Origin: Sphingomonas sp. SORGH_AS_0879
GTDB lineage: Bacteria; Pseudomonadota; Alphaproteobacteria; Sphingomonadales; Sphingomonadaceae
Direction of reading: 5' to 3'
Assembly (NCBI RefSeq): GCF_030819175.1
Contig: NZ_JAUTBJ010000002.1
Span: 3,371,001 to 3,435,000, forward strand
DNA length: 64,000 nt
A model generated the notes under the pieces. It made no database searches. It saw only the letters and a list, made by a program, of their open reading frames with translations, and was not told where the DNA came from. The number at the start of each line of letters is the position of its first letter. Within the stretch, counting starts at the first letter, position 1. The position numbers and the translations under genes are program-made. This document shows, piece by piece, positions 26,277-35,658 of the stretch.

Positions 26277-27308
26277 ATGGGCCATCGTATCGCACTGAAT
26301 TTCGAGGATGGGGCGACGCGCTTCATCACCTGCGACCCGGGCGAGACCGTGCTGGACGCCGCGTTCCGCCAGAAGATCAACCTGCCGATGGACTGTTCGG
26401 ACGGGGTGTGCGGGACGTGTAAATGCCGATGCGAGCAGGGCGATTACGATTTGGGCGACGATTATATCGACGACGCACTGACCGCCGACGAGGCGGAAGA
26501 ACGACTGGTCCTGACCTGCCAGATGCGCGTCTCGTCCGATTGCGTCATCGCAGTGCCGGTCCCCTCCACCGCCTGCAAGGTGAAACCCGCCGTGCATGAA
26601 GGCGAGGTGGCGGCAGTGGACCTGGTATCCGACAGCACGATCCGCCTCATCCTGCGGCTGGACGATCCGGCCGCCCTTGGCTTCCTGCCCGGCCAGTATG
26701 TGAACCTTGCGGTGCCCGGCACCGACCAGCACCGCGCCTATTCCTTCAGCTCCAAGCCCGGCGCGGCGGAGGCCAGTTTCCTGATCCGCAACATGCCCGG
26801 CGGGCTGATGAGCGAATGGCTGACCTCCCAGGCGAAGCCCGGCGCGCGCATGAGTTTCGTGGGACCGCAGGGCAGCTTCTTCCTCCGGGCGGTCGAGCGG
26901 CCGACGATCCTGCTGGCGGGCGGCACCGGGCTCGCCCCGATCCTCTCGATGCTGGAGGTGCTGGCCGATACCGGCACGGACCAGCCGCTTCATCTGATCT
27001 ACGGCGTCAGCCGGGACGGCGACATGGTCGAGATCGCCCGGATCGAGGCCCTGGCGGCGCGCCTCCCCTCGCTGAGCTGGACCATGTGCGTCGCCGATCC
27101 GCAGAGCGCGCATCCGCTGAAGGGCTATGTCACCGGTCATCTGACCGATGCGCATCTGAACGCGGGCGACTGCGACATCTATCTGTGCGGGCCACCGCCG
27201 ATGGTCGAGGCGGTGCGTGTCTTCCTGCGCGACAAGGGCGTCGAGCCCCGACATTTCCATTACGAAAAATTCGCGCCCAGCGAAGCACCGGTTGCGGTGG
27301 CGGCATGA
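26277..27308 (+). CDS. benC: Benzoate 1,2-dioxygenase electron-transfer component (reductase)
   Basis: A 343-residue fusion of a plant-type [2Fe-2S] ferredoxin (ligands Cys40, Cys45, Cys48 and Cys81), an FAD domain (HRAYSFSSKPG) and an NAD domain (LAGGTGLAPILSMLEVL, YLCGPPPMVEAVRVFL). It passes electrons from NADH to the BenAB oxygenase. Its stop overlaps the benD start by ATGA. Confidence 0.94.
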   Translation: MGHRIALNFEDGATRFITCDPGETVLDAAFRQKINLPMDCSDGVCGTCKCRCEQGDYDLGDDYIDDALTADEAEERLVLTCQMRVSSDCVIAVPVPSTACKVKPAVHEGEVAAVDLVSDSTIRLILRLDDPAALGFLPGQYVNLAVPGTDQHRAYSFSSKPGAAEASFLIRNMPGGLMSEWLTSQAKPGARMSFVGPQGSFFLRAVERPTILLAGGTGLAPILSMLEVLADTGTDQPLHLIYGVSRDGDMVEIARIEALAARLPSLSWTMCVADPQSAHPLKGYVTGHLTDAHLNAGDCDIYLCGPPPMVEAVRVFLRDKGVEPRHFHYEKFAPSEAPVAVAA

Positions 27309-28081
27309 CCTTCGTCGGACGCTTTCGCGACAAGGTGATGGTGGTGACGGGGGCCGCCCAGGGCATCGGACGCGGCGTCGCACTGCGCGCCGCCGCCGAG
27401 GGGGCCGCCGTCCTGCTGGTCGACCGCGCCGACTTCGTCGCCGATGTGGCGCAGGAAGCGGGCGGGACGGCGGGGTTCTTCGTCTGCGATCTCGAAACCC
27501 ATGACGGCGCAAAGGCCGCAATGGAGGCGGCGGTGACGGCCTTTGGCCGGATCGACATCCTCGTCAACAATGTCGGCGGCGCGATCCGGATGCGCCCTTT
27601 CGCCGCGTTCGAGCCCGAGCAGATCGAGGCGGAAATCCGCCGTTCGTTAATGCCGACGCTCTGGGGCTGTCACGCCGTCCTGCCGGTCATGCTGCGCCAG
27701 GGCGGCGGCACGATCGTCAACGTGTCCTCCAACGCGACACGCGGCATCCGGCGCGTTCCTTATTCAGCGGCGAAGGGCGGGATCAACGCCCTCACCCAAA
27801 GCTTGGCGATGGAATATGGCGACCAGGGCATCCGCGTCGTAGCGACCGCGCCCGGCGGCACACAGGCCCCGCCGCGCACCGTCCCGCGCAACCCGGATGG
27901 CGACGACGCCCGCGAACAGGCCTGGATGGCCGAGGCGGTGGAGCAGGTCACCACCTCCACCTTCCTGGGGCGCTATGCCACGCTCGACGAGCAGATCGCG
28001 CCCATTCTCTTCCTCGCCTCGGACGAGGCTTCCTACATCACCGGCTCGGTCCTTCCCGTGGCCGGTGGCGACCTCGGCTGA
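27305..28081 (+). CDS. benD: 1,6-dihydroxycyclohexa-2,4-diene-1-carboxylate dehydrogenase
   Basis: A 258-residue short-chain dehydrogenase. The NAD-binding motif GAAQGIGRG is near residue 16-24, NNVGG near 90 and the catalytic YSAAKGG near 155-161. It re-aromatises the benzoate cis-diol to catechol with loss of CO2. Position directly after benC supports BenD over a general SDR. It is followed 10 nt later by the CoA-transferase genes. Confidence 0.92.
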   Translation: MTFVGRFRDKVMVVTGAAQGIGRGVALRAAAEGAAVLLVDRADFVADVAQEAGGTAGFFVCDLETHDGAKAAMEAAVTAFGRIDILVNNVGGAIRMRPFAAFEPEQIEAEIRRSLMPTLWGCHAVLPVMLRQGGGTIVNVSSNATRGIRRVPYSAAKGGINALTQSLAMEYGDQGIRVVATAPGGTQAPPRTVPRNPDGDDAREQAWMAEAVEQVTTSTFLGRYATLDEQIAPILFLASDEASYITGSVLPVAGGDLG

Positions 28082-28091
28082 CTGGAGCGAT

Positions 28092-28805
28092 ATGAAAAGC
28101 AAGATTTATCCCTCCCCCGCCGCAGCGCTCGACGGGCTGCTGTTCGACGGGATGACGATCATGTCGGGCGGCTTCGGCCTGTCGGGCAATCCCGAAAGCC
28201 TGATCCCGGAGGTCCGGGCGAGCGGGGTGAAGGGGCTGACCGTCATCTCGAACAATGCGGGAGCGGACGGCTTCGGCCTGTGGATGCTGCTGGAGAGCCG
28301 CCAGGTCCATAGGATGATCTCCAGCTATGTCGGCGAAAACAAGCTGTTCGAGCAACAATATCTGTCGGGCGAACTGGAACTGGAACTGAACCCGCAAGGC
28401 ACGCTGGCCGAGCGCATCCGGGCGGGCGGCGCGGGCATCCCGGCCTTCTACACCAAGACCGGCGTCGGCACGGTGGTGGCCGAGGGCAAGCCGGTCGAGA
28501 CGTTCGAGGGGCAGGATTATGTCCGCGAAACCTGGCTGCGCGCCGACCTGTCGATCATCAAGGCGTGGAAGGCCGATCCGGCGGGCAACCTGCTGTTCCG
28601 CAAGACCGCGCGCAACTTCAACCCGAACATGGCTACCGCGGGCAAGGTGACGGTGGTGGAGGTCGAGGAGATCGTCGCAGCCGGGGAGATCGACCCGGAT
28701 TGCATCCACACGCCCGGCATCTTCGTCGATCGGATCGTGCGCTCGACGATCAACGAGAAGCGGATCGAGAAACTGACCACCCGCGCGCGGGAGGATGCGG
28801 CATGA
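28092..28805 (+). CDS. pcaI: 3-oxoadipate CoA-transferase subunit A
   Basis: A 237-residue family I CoA-transferase alpha subunit. The glycine-rich motif [13 protein letters not shown] is at about residues 28-40 and the [17 protein letters not shown] region near the end. It acts with the next gene to move CoA from succinyl-CoA to 3-oxoadipate. The stop overlaps the pcaJ start (ATGA). It could equally be named catI in this catechol context. Confidence 0.92.
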   Translation: MKSKIYPSPAAALDGLLFDGMTIMSGGFGLSGNPESLIPEVRASGVKGLTVISNNAGADGFGLWMLLESRQVHRMISSYVGENKLFEQQYLSGELELELNPQGTLAERIRAGGAGIPAFYTKTGVGTVVAEGKPVETFEGQDYVRETWLRADLSIIKAWKADPAGNLLFRKTARNFNPNMATAGKVTVVEVEEIVAAGEIDPDCIHTPGIFVDRIVRSTINEKRIEKLTTRAREDAA

Positions 28806-29452
28806 GCTGGACCCGCGACGAAATGGCGGCACGCGCCGCGCGCGAACTTCGGGACGGCTTCTACGTCAATCTGGGCATCGGCATCCCGACGCTGGTCGCC
28901 AACCATGTGCCCGAGGGCGTCGACGTGACCTTGCAGTCCGAAAACGGCCTGCTCGGCATCGGGCCCTTCCCCCATGAGGGGGAGGCGGACCCCGACCTCA
29001 TCAATGCGGGCAAGCAGACGGTCACGACGCTGCCGACCTCCAGCTTCTTTTCTTCCGCCGACAGCTTCGCGATGATCCGGGGCGGCCATATCGACATGGC
29101 GGTGCTCGGCGCGATGGAGGTGTCGGCGGGCGGCGACATCGCCAACTGGACGATCCCCGGCAAGATGGTGAAGGGCATGGGCGGCGCGATGGACCTGGTT
29201 GCGGGCGTCAAGCGCATCGTCGTCGTCATGGACCATGCCAGCAAGGCGGGCAGTCCGAAGATCCTGCCAGAATGCACCCTGCCGCTGACCGGCAAGGCCT
29301 GTGTGGACCTGATCGTCACCGACCTGTGCGTCATGGCGTGCGACAAGCCGGGCCTGCGGCTGATCGAACTGGCCCCCGGCGTCACGCTGGAGGAGGTGCG
29401 CGCCAAGACAAGCGCGCCGTTCGCCACGAATATACTGGAAGGCGTCGCCTGA
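28802..29452 (+). CDS. pcaJ: 3-oxoadipate CoA-transferase subunit B
   Basis: A 216-residue family I CoA-transferase beta subunit. The catalytic glutamate lies in the SENG motif ([16 protein letters not shown]). Further conserved parts are [23 protein letters not shown] and [18 protein letters not shown]. It pairs with PcaI. The stop and the pcaD start overlap as TGATG. Confidence 0.93.
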   Translation: MSWTRDEMAARAARELRDGFYVNLGIGIPTLVANHVPEGVDVTLQSENGLLGIGPFPHEGEADPDLINAGKQTVTTLPTSSFFSSADSFAMIRGGHIDMAVLGAMEVSAGGDIANWTIPGKMVKGMGGAMDLVAGVKRIVVVMDHASKAGSPKILPECTLPLTGKACVDLIVTDLCVMACDKPGLRLIELAPGVTLEEVRAKTSAPFATNILEGVA

Positions 29453-30228
29453 TGCCGTTCGTGACATCCGACGGAGCCGACATCTACTGGAAGGTCGAAG
29501 GCCAAGCGGATGGGCCGCGACTGGTGCTGCTCAACTCGATCGGCACCGACATGGACCTATGGAGCCCGGTCCTGCCGCTGTTGCGCGAACACGTCGCCCT
29601 ATTGAGGATCGACACGCGCGGGCATGGCGCTTCGGATGCGTCGGCGGGGGATTATACCCTGGCCGGGCTGGCCCGCGATATCGCCGCGGTGATGAGTGCG
29701 GCCGAATGGGATAGGGCTCAGGTGGCGGGGGTGTCGCTGGGCGGCATGATCGCGATGCAGATGGCACTGGACATGCCAGACCGCGTGACGGGCCTGATAC
29801 CGATCTGCACCTCGGCCGCAATGGACCGTGCCGCCTGGACCACCCGCGTCGATACGGTGCGTCGCGACGGCATGGCGGGAATCGTCGATCTTGCCATGTC
29901 GCGCTTCCTCTCCCCAACCTTCATCGCCGAGCGGCCCGGCCATGCCGCAACGATTCGGCAAGGGCTGCTCACGATGCGGGCCGAGGGCTATGCCGGTTGC
30001 GCCGCCGCGATCCGTGACATGGCGCTGGCCGATCGGTTGAACGGGATCGCCTGTCCGACGCTAGTGATCTCGGGCGAGCGCGACATCTCGACGCCCTATA
30101 CCGGGCATAGCGAGCATCTGGTCGCGGCCATTCCGGGCGCACGGCATATCGCCATCCCCGCCGCCCACCTCGCGCCGTTCGAAGCACCCGATGCGCTGGC
30201 CGAAGCCATTCTGAATCACCGGAGTTGA
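29452..30228 (+). CDS. pcaD: 3-oxoadipate enol-lactonase
   Basis: A 258-residue alpha/beta hydrolase. Conserved parts are LLNSIGTDMDLW, RIDTRGHGASDA, nucleophile serine in VAGVSLGGMIAMQMA and a C-terminal His in IAIPAAHLAPFEAPD. It hydrolyses 3-oxoadipate enol-lactone made by CatC to 3-oxoadipate. Its place between the CoA-transferase and thiolase genes matches the pathway. Confidence 0.92.
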   Translation: MPFVTSDGADIYWKVEGQADGPRLVLLNSIGTDMDLWSPVLPLLREHVALLRIDTRGHGASDASAGDYTLAGLARDIAAVMSAAEWDRAQVAGVSLGGMIAMQMALDMPDRVTGLIPICTSAAMDRAAWTTRVDTVRRDGMAGIVDLAMSRFLSPTFIAERPGHAATIRQGLLTMRAEGYAGCAAAIRDMALADRLNGIACPTLVISGERDISTPYTGHSEHLVAAIPGARHIAIPAAHLAPFEAPDALAEAILNHRS

Positions 30229-30232
30229 CCGC

Positions 30233-31435
30233 ATGACCGCCGCTTTCCTCTGCGACGCCGTCCGCACCCCGATCGGGCGGCTGAACGGCGCCCTGGCCGA
30301 TATCCGCGCCGACGACCTCGCCGCCGTGCCGATCCGTGCGCTGGTCGAGCGCAACCGCAGCGTCGACTGGGACGCGGTGGACGATACCATCCTCGGTTGC
30401 GCCAATCAGGCGGGCGAGGACAATCGCAACGTCGCGCGCATGGCGGTGCTACTCGCGGGATTGCCCGAGGCGGTGCCCGGCACGACGGTCAACCGACTGT
30501 GCGGCTCGGGCCTCAACGCGGTCGGCTACGCGGCCCAGGCGATCCGGTCGGGGGACGCCGAACTGGTCATCGCGGGCGGGGTCGAGAGCATGACCCGCGC
30601 ACCCTATGTCATGGGCAAGGCCGCCTCCGCTTTCGATCGCGCGCAGCAGATCGAGGACACCACGCTCGGCTGGCGGTTCGTCAACCCGGCGATGCAGGCG
30701 GCGTACGGCGTCGACACCATGCCGCAGACGGGCGAGAATGTCGCCGATCAATGGCGCATCCCGCGCGAGGATCAGGACCGTTTCGCCCTGGCCAGCCAGC
30801 AAAAAGCCGCCGCCGCGATCGCCAGCGGCCGGATGGCGGCCGAGATCGTGCCCGTCACCATCCCCCAGAAAAAGGGCGAGCCACGCATCGTCACGCAGGA
30901 CGAACATCCGCGCGCGACCAGCCTGGACGCCCTCGCCCGGCTGAAACCCGTCGTCCGCGCCGACGGCACCGTGACGGCCGGCAACGCCTCCGGCCTGAAC
31001 GACGGTGCGGCCGCGATGATCGTCGCGTCCGAAGCGGCGGCGGGGCGACATGGCCTGACACCACGCGCGCGCATCCTAGGCATGGCCGCCGCCGGGATCG
31101 CGCCTCGCATCATGGGCGTCGGTCCCATCGAAGCGGCTCGCAAGCTGTCCCGGCTGACCGGCGTTGCGCTCGACGAGCTCGACGTGATCGAACTCAACGA
31201 AGCCTTTGCCAGCCAGGCGATCGCGACCTTACGTGATCTGGGCATTGCGCAGGACGACCCCCGCGTGAACCGCAACGGCGGGGCCATCGCGCTGGGGCAT
31301 CCGCTGGGCATGTCGGGCGCGCGCATCGTCATGACCGCCGCCGAGGAACTGCACCGGACGCAGGGGCGCTACGCCCTCGCCTTCATGTGCATCGGCGTGG
31401 GCCAGGGCATCGCATTGATGATGGAGCGGGTCTGA
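30233..31435 (+). CDS. pcaF: 3-oxoadipyl-CoA thiolase
   Basis: A 400-residue thiolase. The acyl-accepting cysteine is Cys90 in VNRLCGSGLNAVG. The C-terminal His and Cys are in IALGHPLGMSGARI and FMCIGVGQGIALM. It splits 3-oxoadipyl-CoA to succinyl-CoA and acetyl-CoA, the end of the pathway. It is the last gene of the operon and is followed by a hairpin terminator. Confidence 0.94.
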   Translation: MTAAFLCDAVRTPIGRLNGALADIRADDLAAVPIRALVERNRSVDWDAVDDTILGCANQAGEDNRNVARMAVLLAGLPEAVPGTTVNRLCGSGLNAVGYAAQAIRSGDAELVIAGGVESMTRAPYVMGKAASAFDRAQQIEDTTLGWRFVNPAMQAAYGVDTMPQTGENVADQWRIPREDQDRFALASQQKAAAAIASGRMAAEIVPVTIPQKKGEPRIVTQDEHPRATSLDALARLKPVVRADGTVTAGNASGLNDGAAAMIVASEAAAGRHGLTPRARILGMAAAGIAPRIMGVGPIEAARKLSRLTGVALDELDVIELNEAFASQAIATLRDLGIAQDDPRVNRNGGAIALGHPLGMSGARIVMTAAEELHRTQGRYALAFMCIGVGQGIALMMERV

Positions 31436-31442
31436 CGCCATG

Positions 31443-31473
31443 AGCGGGCGGGGGCAGACGCCCCCTGCCCGCT
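31443..31473. terminator. Bidirectional hairpin terminator between pcaF and the alcohol dehydrogenase
   Basis: Arms AGCGGGC-GGGGGC (31443-31455) and GCCCCC-T-GCCCGCT (31460-31473) form a strong stem with an AGAC loop, followed by TTT on the plus strand. It separates two convergent units. Confidence 0.75.
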
Positions 31474-31479
31474 TTCCCA

Positions 31480-32598
31480 TCAGGCGGGCAGCCGCAGGAT
31501 AGGCTTGATCGTCACGCCGCTTTCGCTGTCCGCGACGGCCTGGTTGATGTCGGCGAAATCATAGAACTTCACCAGCCGGTCGAACGGGAACCGCCCCTGG
31601 GCGTGGAGCGCGATCAGTTCGGGAATGAAGACCTGCGGCACGACGTCGCCCTCCACGATGCCCATGATGCGCTTGCCGGGCACCATGACCATGTTCACGT
31701 CGAAACTCGCCTCGGTGCCCAGCCTGGGCGCGCCGACGATGCCGCAGGTGCCCATGATGGTCAGCGCGTCGATCGCCTGGCGCAGCACCTCGGGCCGACC
31801 GCTGCTCTCCAGCGTGAAGTCCGCGCCGCCGCCGGTGATCTCGCGGATCGCTTCCACCGCGTCGGTCTCGCGGCTGTTGACCACATGCGTGGCCCCCAGT
31901 TCCCTGGCGAGGTCCAGCCGACTGGGCGTCACGTCGACGGCGATGATCGTCGTGGCACCCGCGACGCGCGCGGCCATGATCGCGCTGAGCCCGACCGCGC
32001 CAGAACCAAAGGCGGCGAAGCTCGCCCCCGACGGCACCTTCAGCGCGCGCAGCACCGCGCCCGCGCCGGTCTGGATACCGCAGCCAAGCGGCCCCAGCAG
32101 TTCGAGCGGCGCGTCCTTGGCGACCTTCACGATGTTGCGCTCCTGCGCCATCGCAAAACTGCCAAAGGAGGACTGGCCGAAGAAGTGATCGTGCAGCGCC
32201 CCGCCATGCGCATCGCAGGTGGCGGTCGAGCCGTCCTTGCGCCCGCCGCCGAAGTTCAGCGCGAAGAAGTCGCCGCAATGCGCCGGGTGGCCGGTCAGGC
32301 ACGGACCGCAGACCCCGCACGAGGCGAAGCTGAGCACGACATGGTCGCCCGGCTCGACGGCGGTCACGCCGGGCCCCACCGCCTCGACCACGCCCGCGCC
32401 TTCATGGCCGAGCACGGCGGGCAGCGGCACCGGATAATATTGGTCCCGCACGATGATGTCGGTGTGGCACACCCCCACCGCGACGATCCGGACAAGCACT
32501 TCGCCCCCTTGCGGGGCGGCGATCTTCGCCTCCTCGATCGCGAAGGGTGCGCCCTGGTCGCGAACCACGGCGGCGGTGATACTGCGCATGCCTGTCAT
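31480..32598 (-). CDS. Zinc-dependent aryl (benzyl) alcohol dehydrogenase
   Basis: A 372-residue medium-chain dehydrogenase. Catalytic zinc ligands Cys44, His65 and Glu66 are in GVCHTD and LGHEGAG; the structural zinc loop is CGVCGPCLTGHPAHC; the NAD motif is AAFGSGAVGLSAIMAA. ATG 32598 is preferred because GGAG lies 6-7 nt upstream. The sequence resembles XylB/AreB-type benzyl alcohol dehydrogenases. It is 37 nt downstream of an aromatic aldehyde dehydrogenase, so the pair turns benzyl alcohol into benzoate for the convergent ben operon. Confidence 0.87.
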   Translation of the reverse strand: MTGMRSITAAVVRDQGAPFAIEEAKIAAPQGGEVLVRIVAVGVCHTDIIVRDQYYPVPLPAVLGHEGAGVVEAVGPGVTAVEPGDHVVLSFASCGVCGPCLTGHPAHCGDFFALNFGGGRKDGSTATCDAHGGALHDHFFGQSSFGSFAMAQERNIVKVAKDAPLELLGPLGCGIQTGAGAVLRALKVPSGASFAAFGSGAVGLSAIMAARVAGATTIIAVDVTPSRLDLARELGATHVVNSRETDAVEAIREITGGGADFTLESSGRPEVLRQAIDALTIMGTCGIVGAPRLGTEASFDVNMVMVPGKRIMGIVEGDVVPQVFIPELIALHAQGRFPFDRLVKFYDFADINQAVADSESGVTIKPILRLPA

Positions 32599-32635
32599 TG
32601 TCATCTCCTGCATCATGTTATGTCGTTGCGAGCCG

Positions 32636-34093
32636 TCAGAAGGGATAGGCGGGTGCGGTGCCCTTGACCGTCACCCACTGCCAATGGGTGAACTCCTCCC
32701 AATTGGCCGGGCCGCCGATTGCGGACCCGTTGCCGGAGGCGCCCACCCCGCCAAAGGGATTGACCACCTCGTCATTCACGGTCTGGTCGTTGATGTGGAG
32801 CAGGCCCGCGCGCAGCCGTTCGCCCAATGCCATGGCACGGCCGACATCGCGGGAGATCACAGCAGCCGACAGGCCGTATTCGGTGTCGTTGGCGAGCGCC
32901 ACGGCTTCGTCGTCCGTGTCGAACGGCACCAGCACCGCGACGGGGCCGAAAATCTCTTCCTCGAACGCCGCCATGCCGGGCACCACGCCGTCCAGCACGG
33001 TCGGCGCAAGACACAGGCCCTGCGCGGTGCCGCCCGCCATGACGCGTGCCCCGGCGGCAACGCTGCGGTCGAGAATGTCGAGCGCGTGGTCGAGCTGCGG
33101 CTGGCTGATGAGCGGACCGACCGCGACCGCGCCCGACATCGGATCACCCGCGGGCAGCGCCTTCGCCTTGTCAGCCAGCCGGGCGGCGAAGGCGTCGAAG
33201 ATCGCGCGGTGGACCAGGATGCGACCCGCCGTCATGCAGATCTGCCCCTGATGCAACCACGCGCCCCACGCGGCATTGCGGGTCGCGAGGTCCAGATCGG
33301 CATCGTCCAGGATGATCAGGGTATTCTTGCCACCCAGTTCCAGCGAAACCTTTTTGAGGTGACGGCTCGCCGCCTCGCCGACTTTCCGCCCGGCTTCGGT
33401 CGAGCCGGTAAACTGGATCATCGCGATATTCGGGTCCGCGCAGAGCGCCGCCCCCGCCTCGCCGCCGCCGGGCAGCACCGACAGCACGCCGGCGGGCAGC
33501 CCCGCCCGTTCGAACAGTCGCGCGATCACCAGGCCACCGCAGATCGCGGTGCGCGGGTCCGGCTTGAGCAGCACCGCATTGCCCACCGCCAGCGCGGGCG
33601 CCACCGCCCGCATCGCCAAGTAGAGCGGAAAGTTGAACGGCGCGATCACGCCGACCACGCCCAGCGGACGACGGCGCGCCAGGCTTAGCCGCCCCGGCTC
33701 GCTGGGCAGGACCAGCCCCTGCGCCTGGTGCGGCATCGCCGCCGCCAGTTCGATCGCCTTGATCGTGATCGCCAGCTCGAACTCCGCCTTGGCGCGCACC
33801 GAGCCGCTTTCCCGCATGATCCAGGTCACGATTTCCTCGCCATGCGCGCGGGCCAGCGCCGCCGCCTGGACGAAGACGCCCGCCCGGACATCCGACGTCG
33901 CCGCCGCCCAGTCCTGTTGCGCGGCACGCGCGGCCGCCGCTGTTCGCGCGACGGTCGCGACGTCGACCGAGGCGGCCTGCGCTAAGACCGCGCCGGTCGC
34001 GGGCTCGAGGACATCATAGCCCTGGTCGCCCTCGATCCAGTTCCCGTCGAAGAATCGGCCATCGAGATGCGCGGCGTCGAGCAGGGATGTCAT
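32636..34093 (-). CDS. Benzaldehyde dehydrogenase (NAD+)
   Basis: A 485-residue aldehyde dehydrogenase. Conserved parts are APFNFPLYLAMRAVAPALAVGNAVLLKPD, FTGSTEAGRKVGEAA, catalytic Glu in VSLELGGKN and catalytic Cys in GQICMTAGRILVH. The C-terminus GGVGASGNGSAIGGPANWEEFTHWQWVT is like XylC/AreC. ATG 34093 follows GGAGAGCGAT. It precedes the alcohol dehydrogenase in one operon and supplies benzoate. The homologous upstream element Y' lies about 250 bp before its start. Confidence 0.88.
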   Translation of the reverse strand: MTSLLDAAHLDGRFFDGNWIEGDQGYDVLEPATGAVLAQAASVDVATVARTAAAARAAQQDWAAATSDVRAGVFVQAAALARAHGEEIVTWIMRESGSVRAKAEFELAITIKAIELAAAMPHQAQGLVLPSEPGRLSLARRRPLGVVGVIAPFNFPLYLAMRAVAPALAVGNAVLLKPDPRTAICGGLVIARLFERAGLPAGVLSVLPGGGEAGAALCADPNIAMIQFTGSTEAGRKVGEAASRHLKKVSLELGGKNTLIILDDADLDLATRNAAWGAWLHQGQICMTAGRILVHRAIFDAFAARLADKAKALPAGDPMSGAVAVGPLISQPQLDHALDILDRSVAAGARVMAGGTAQGLCLAPTVLDGVVPGMAAFEEEIFGPVAVLVPFDTDDEAVALANDTEYGLSAAVISRDVGRAMALGERLRAGLLHINDQTVNDEVVNPFGGVGASGNGSAIGGPANWEEFTHWQWVTVKGTAPAYPF

Positions 34094-34337
34094 ATCGCTC
34101 TCCATCATGATCGTTGAAATATTAGACGACGCGGTATCGAACGCCCCGCGCCTTCGGTCAGTCATCGGCGGCGGCATGGACCAGGTCGGCCATGCGCTAG
34201 TGGCGCTCAGCTGTCGGAGTCCTCCATCGGACCCGCCGAACGTTCCCGGTGCGGCCGGCATGCCGAATGCCGTCGGAATGGCATGATACCCATCATCCGC
34301 TTACTCTCCATAGGATGTCGCGTTCTTTCGTTGCGAC
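34094..34337. other. Gap upstream of the benzaldehyde dehydrogenase gene
   Basis: No convincing gene. Short open frames here do not look protein-like. It probably holds the promoter of the dehydrogenase operon on the minus strand, then merges into segment Y'. Confidence 0.5.
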
Positions 34338-34430
34338 GTGTCCGAAGCGCTCGCTTTTGTGGAGGCAAGCATGTCGGGGCCAGTGCTGTCCGTCCAACAC
34401 CAACTTCATATCCTGTCGATACCTGTAGGG
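34338..34430 (-). repeat. Segment Y', related to the OmpW upstream element at 19850-19945
   Basis: Shares several blocks with segment Y, including GTCCAACACCAACT, in the same orientation. It precedes the minus-strand aldehyde dehydrogenase operon and abuts the IS cluster on its right. Confidence 0.6.
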
Positions 34431-34518
34431 TTGCTGGGCGTATTCAGCCCTGCCCGGGGAACAACGCGCGGGTCATCGAGAAAACTCTTTGATCTGGCCC
34501 CCGTTTCACCGGACGGGT

Positions 34519-35400
34519 TCAAGCGGTTGCAGAAACCAGTGCGCGATGCTCGCGCGGCGAACGCATTTTGAGCCCTGAATGGGGGTGGTTGTCGTTGTAG
34601 TCCTCGATCCATCCGGCAAGCGATGTCAACGCGGTGAGTGCGTCCGGCAGCGGCGAGACGCGGACGTAATCCCGTTTGAGGGTATGGACGAAGGCCTCCG
34701 AGATGCCGTTGGACTGCGGGCTGCGGACGGGGGTGAAGCAGGGTTTGAGGCCCAGCTGCCGGGCAAAGGTCCGTGTTTCGCAGGCGGTATAGGCCGAACC
34801 GTTGTCCGACAGCATCTCGACCGGTGTCGTCGCGCGCATGGTGCCGAAGCGGGTTTCCACGGCTTCCAGCATGATGTCGCGCACGTCCGAGCCGCTGATG
34901 CCGGCATTGGCAACCGCGCGCCACGAGATGATCTCGCGGTCATGGGCGTCGATGATGAAGGCACCGCGCACGACCTCACCGTTCCAGCAGGTGAACTCGA
35001 AGCCGTCGGAGCACCAGCGCAGGTTCGAGCGGATCGTCACTACGACGCCGTCATGCCCATAGTCGGCTCGCTCGGCGTAGCGCCGCGCCAGCAGCAGGCG
35101 GTCCGCCGCCATGATGCGGTAGACGCGCTTGTGGTTGACCGGCGCAAGTCCTTCGGCGCGCCGCTGCCGATTGAGGACCGCCGCGATGCGGCGGTAGCCG
35201 TATGTTGGCCGTTGCGCGGCGATCTGGCGAATGCAGGGCAGCAGATCCGTGTCGTCGGCCTTGGCGTACGGCCCGCGCGTCCTGGTGGTTCCCGTCAGGC
35301 GGTCGTACACCGTCGAACGCCCGACCCCGAGCGTGCTGGCGACCAGGCTCACCGGATAGTCTCCGGCAGCGGCGAGTGCATGAGCAAGCTCGCTTTTTTT
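34519..35400 (-). CDS. IS3-family transposase OrfB (DDE integrase core)
   Basis: The frame from about 35400 to 34519 encodes SLVASTLGVGRSTVYDRLTG, the HTH_21-like TYGYRRIAAVLNRQ and an rve integrase core with DDE candidates in RWCSDGFEFTCW, EMLSDNGSAYTA and QSNGISEAFVHTLKRDYV. It has no own good start; it is expected to be made as an OrfAB fusion by -1 frameshifting on the A7G run (35394-35400 in reverse complement). Confidence 0.85.
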   Translation of the reverse strand, partial: KKSELAHALAAAGDYPVSLVASTLGVGRSTVYDRLTGTTRTRGPYAKADDTDLLPCIRQIAAQRPTYGYRRIAAVLNRQRRAEGLAPVNHKRVYRIMAADRLLLARRYAERADYGHDGVVVTIRSNLRWCSDGFEFTCWNGEVVRGAFIIDAHDREIISWRAVANAGISGSDVRDIMLEAVETRFGTMRATTPVEMLSDNGSAYTACETRTFARQLGLKPCFTPVRSPQSNGISEAFVHTLKRDYVRVSPLPDALTALTSLAGWIEDYNDNHPHSGLKMRSPREHRALVSATA

Positions 35401-35593
35401 GGGCGCGAGCGCTCCAGCGCCTCCTTCAGTATCTCGACCTCCAGCGTCTTGCGCCCGAGCTGGCGCTCCAGTTCGCGGATGCGGGTTTCCATCTCGCGGA
35501 CCTGCCGGTTGCTGGTCACGTCGTCGTCGCCGGCAACTGCAACGCTCCCGCCTTCCAGCATCAGCCGCCGCCAACGGTACAGCAGGTTCGGCG
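35349..35593 (-). pseudogene. IS3-family OrfA, C-terminal remnant
   Basis: The frame reads PNLLYRWRRLMLEGG then a coiled-coil-like MRELERQLGRKTLEVEILKEALERSRPKK-type helix (written with VREMETRIRELERQ before it), the usual tail of OrfA. The N-terminal helix-turn-helix is missing because of the junction at 35593/35594. It should be non-functional as a transposase regulator. Confidence 0.7.
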
Positions 35594-35658
35594 TGACGTG
35601 ACCCCCGTTTCTTCATCCAACTGGAAGTAGAGACCGTCTCCTTAAAGGGACGGACGGA

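Larger units (their letters stand above)
34490..35593 (-). mobile_element. IS3-family element, 5'-truncated
   Basis: The left end near 34490 starts TGATCTGGCCCCCGTTTC, similar to the ends of the next element. It carries orfB and the tail of orfA on the minus strand. The orfA start and the right terminal repeat are absent: the element stops where the intact IS3-family element begins at 35594. The missing piece was not found beyond 36842. Confidence 0.75.

Noticed and set aside
32453..33688. Plus-strand ORF opposite the alcohol and aldehyde dehydrogenase genes
   Set aside because: Shadow of two well-conserved dehydrogenase genes. It has no domain pattern and is arginine- and histidine-rich as expected for an antisense frame.
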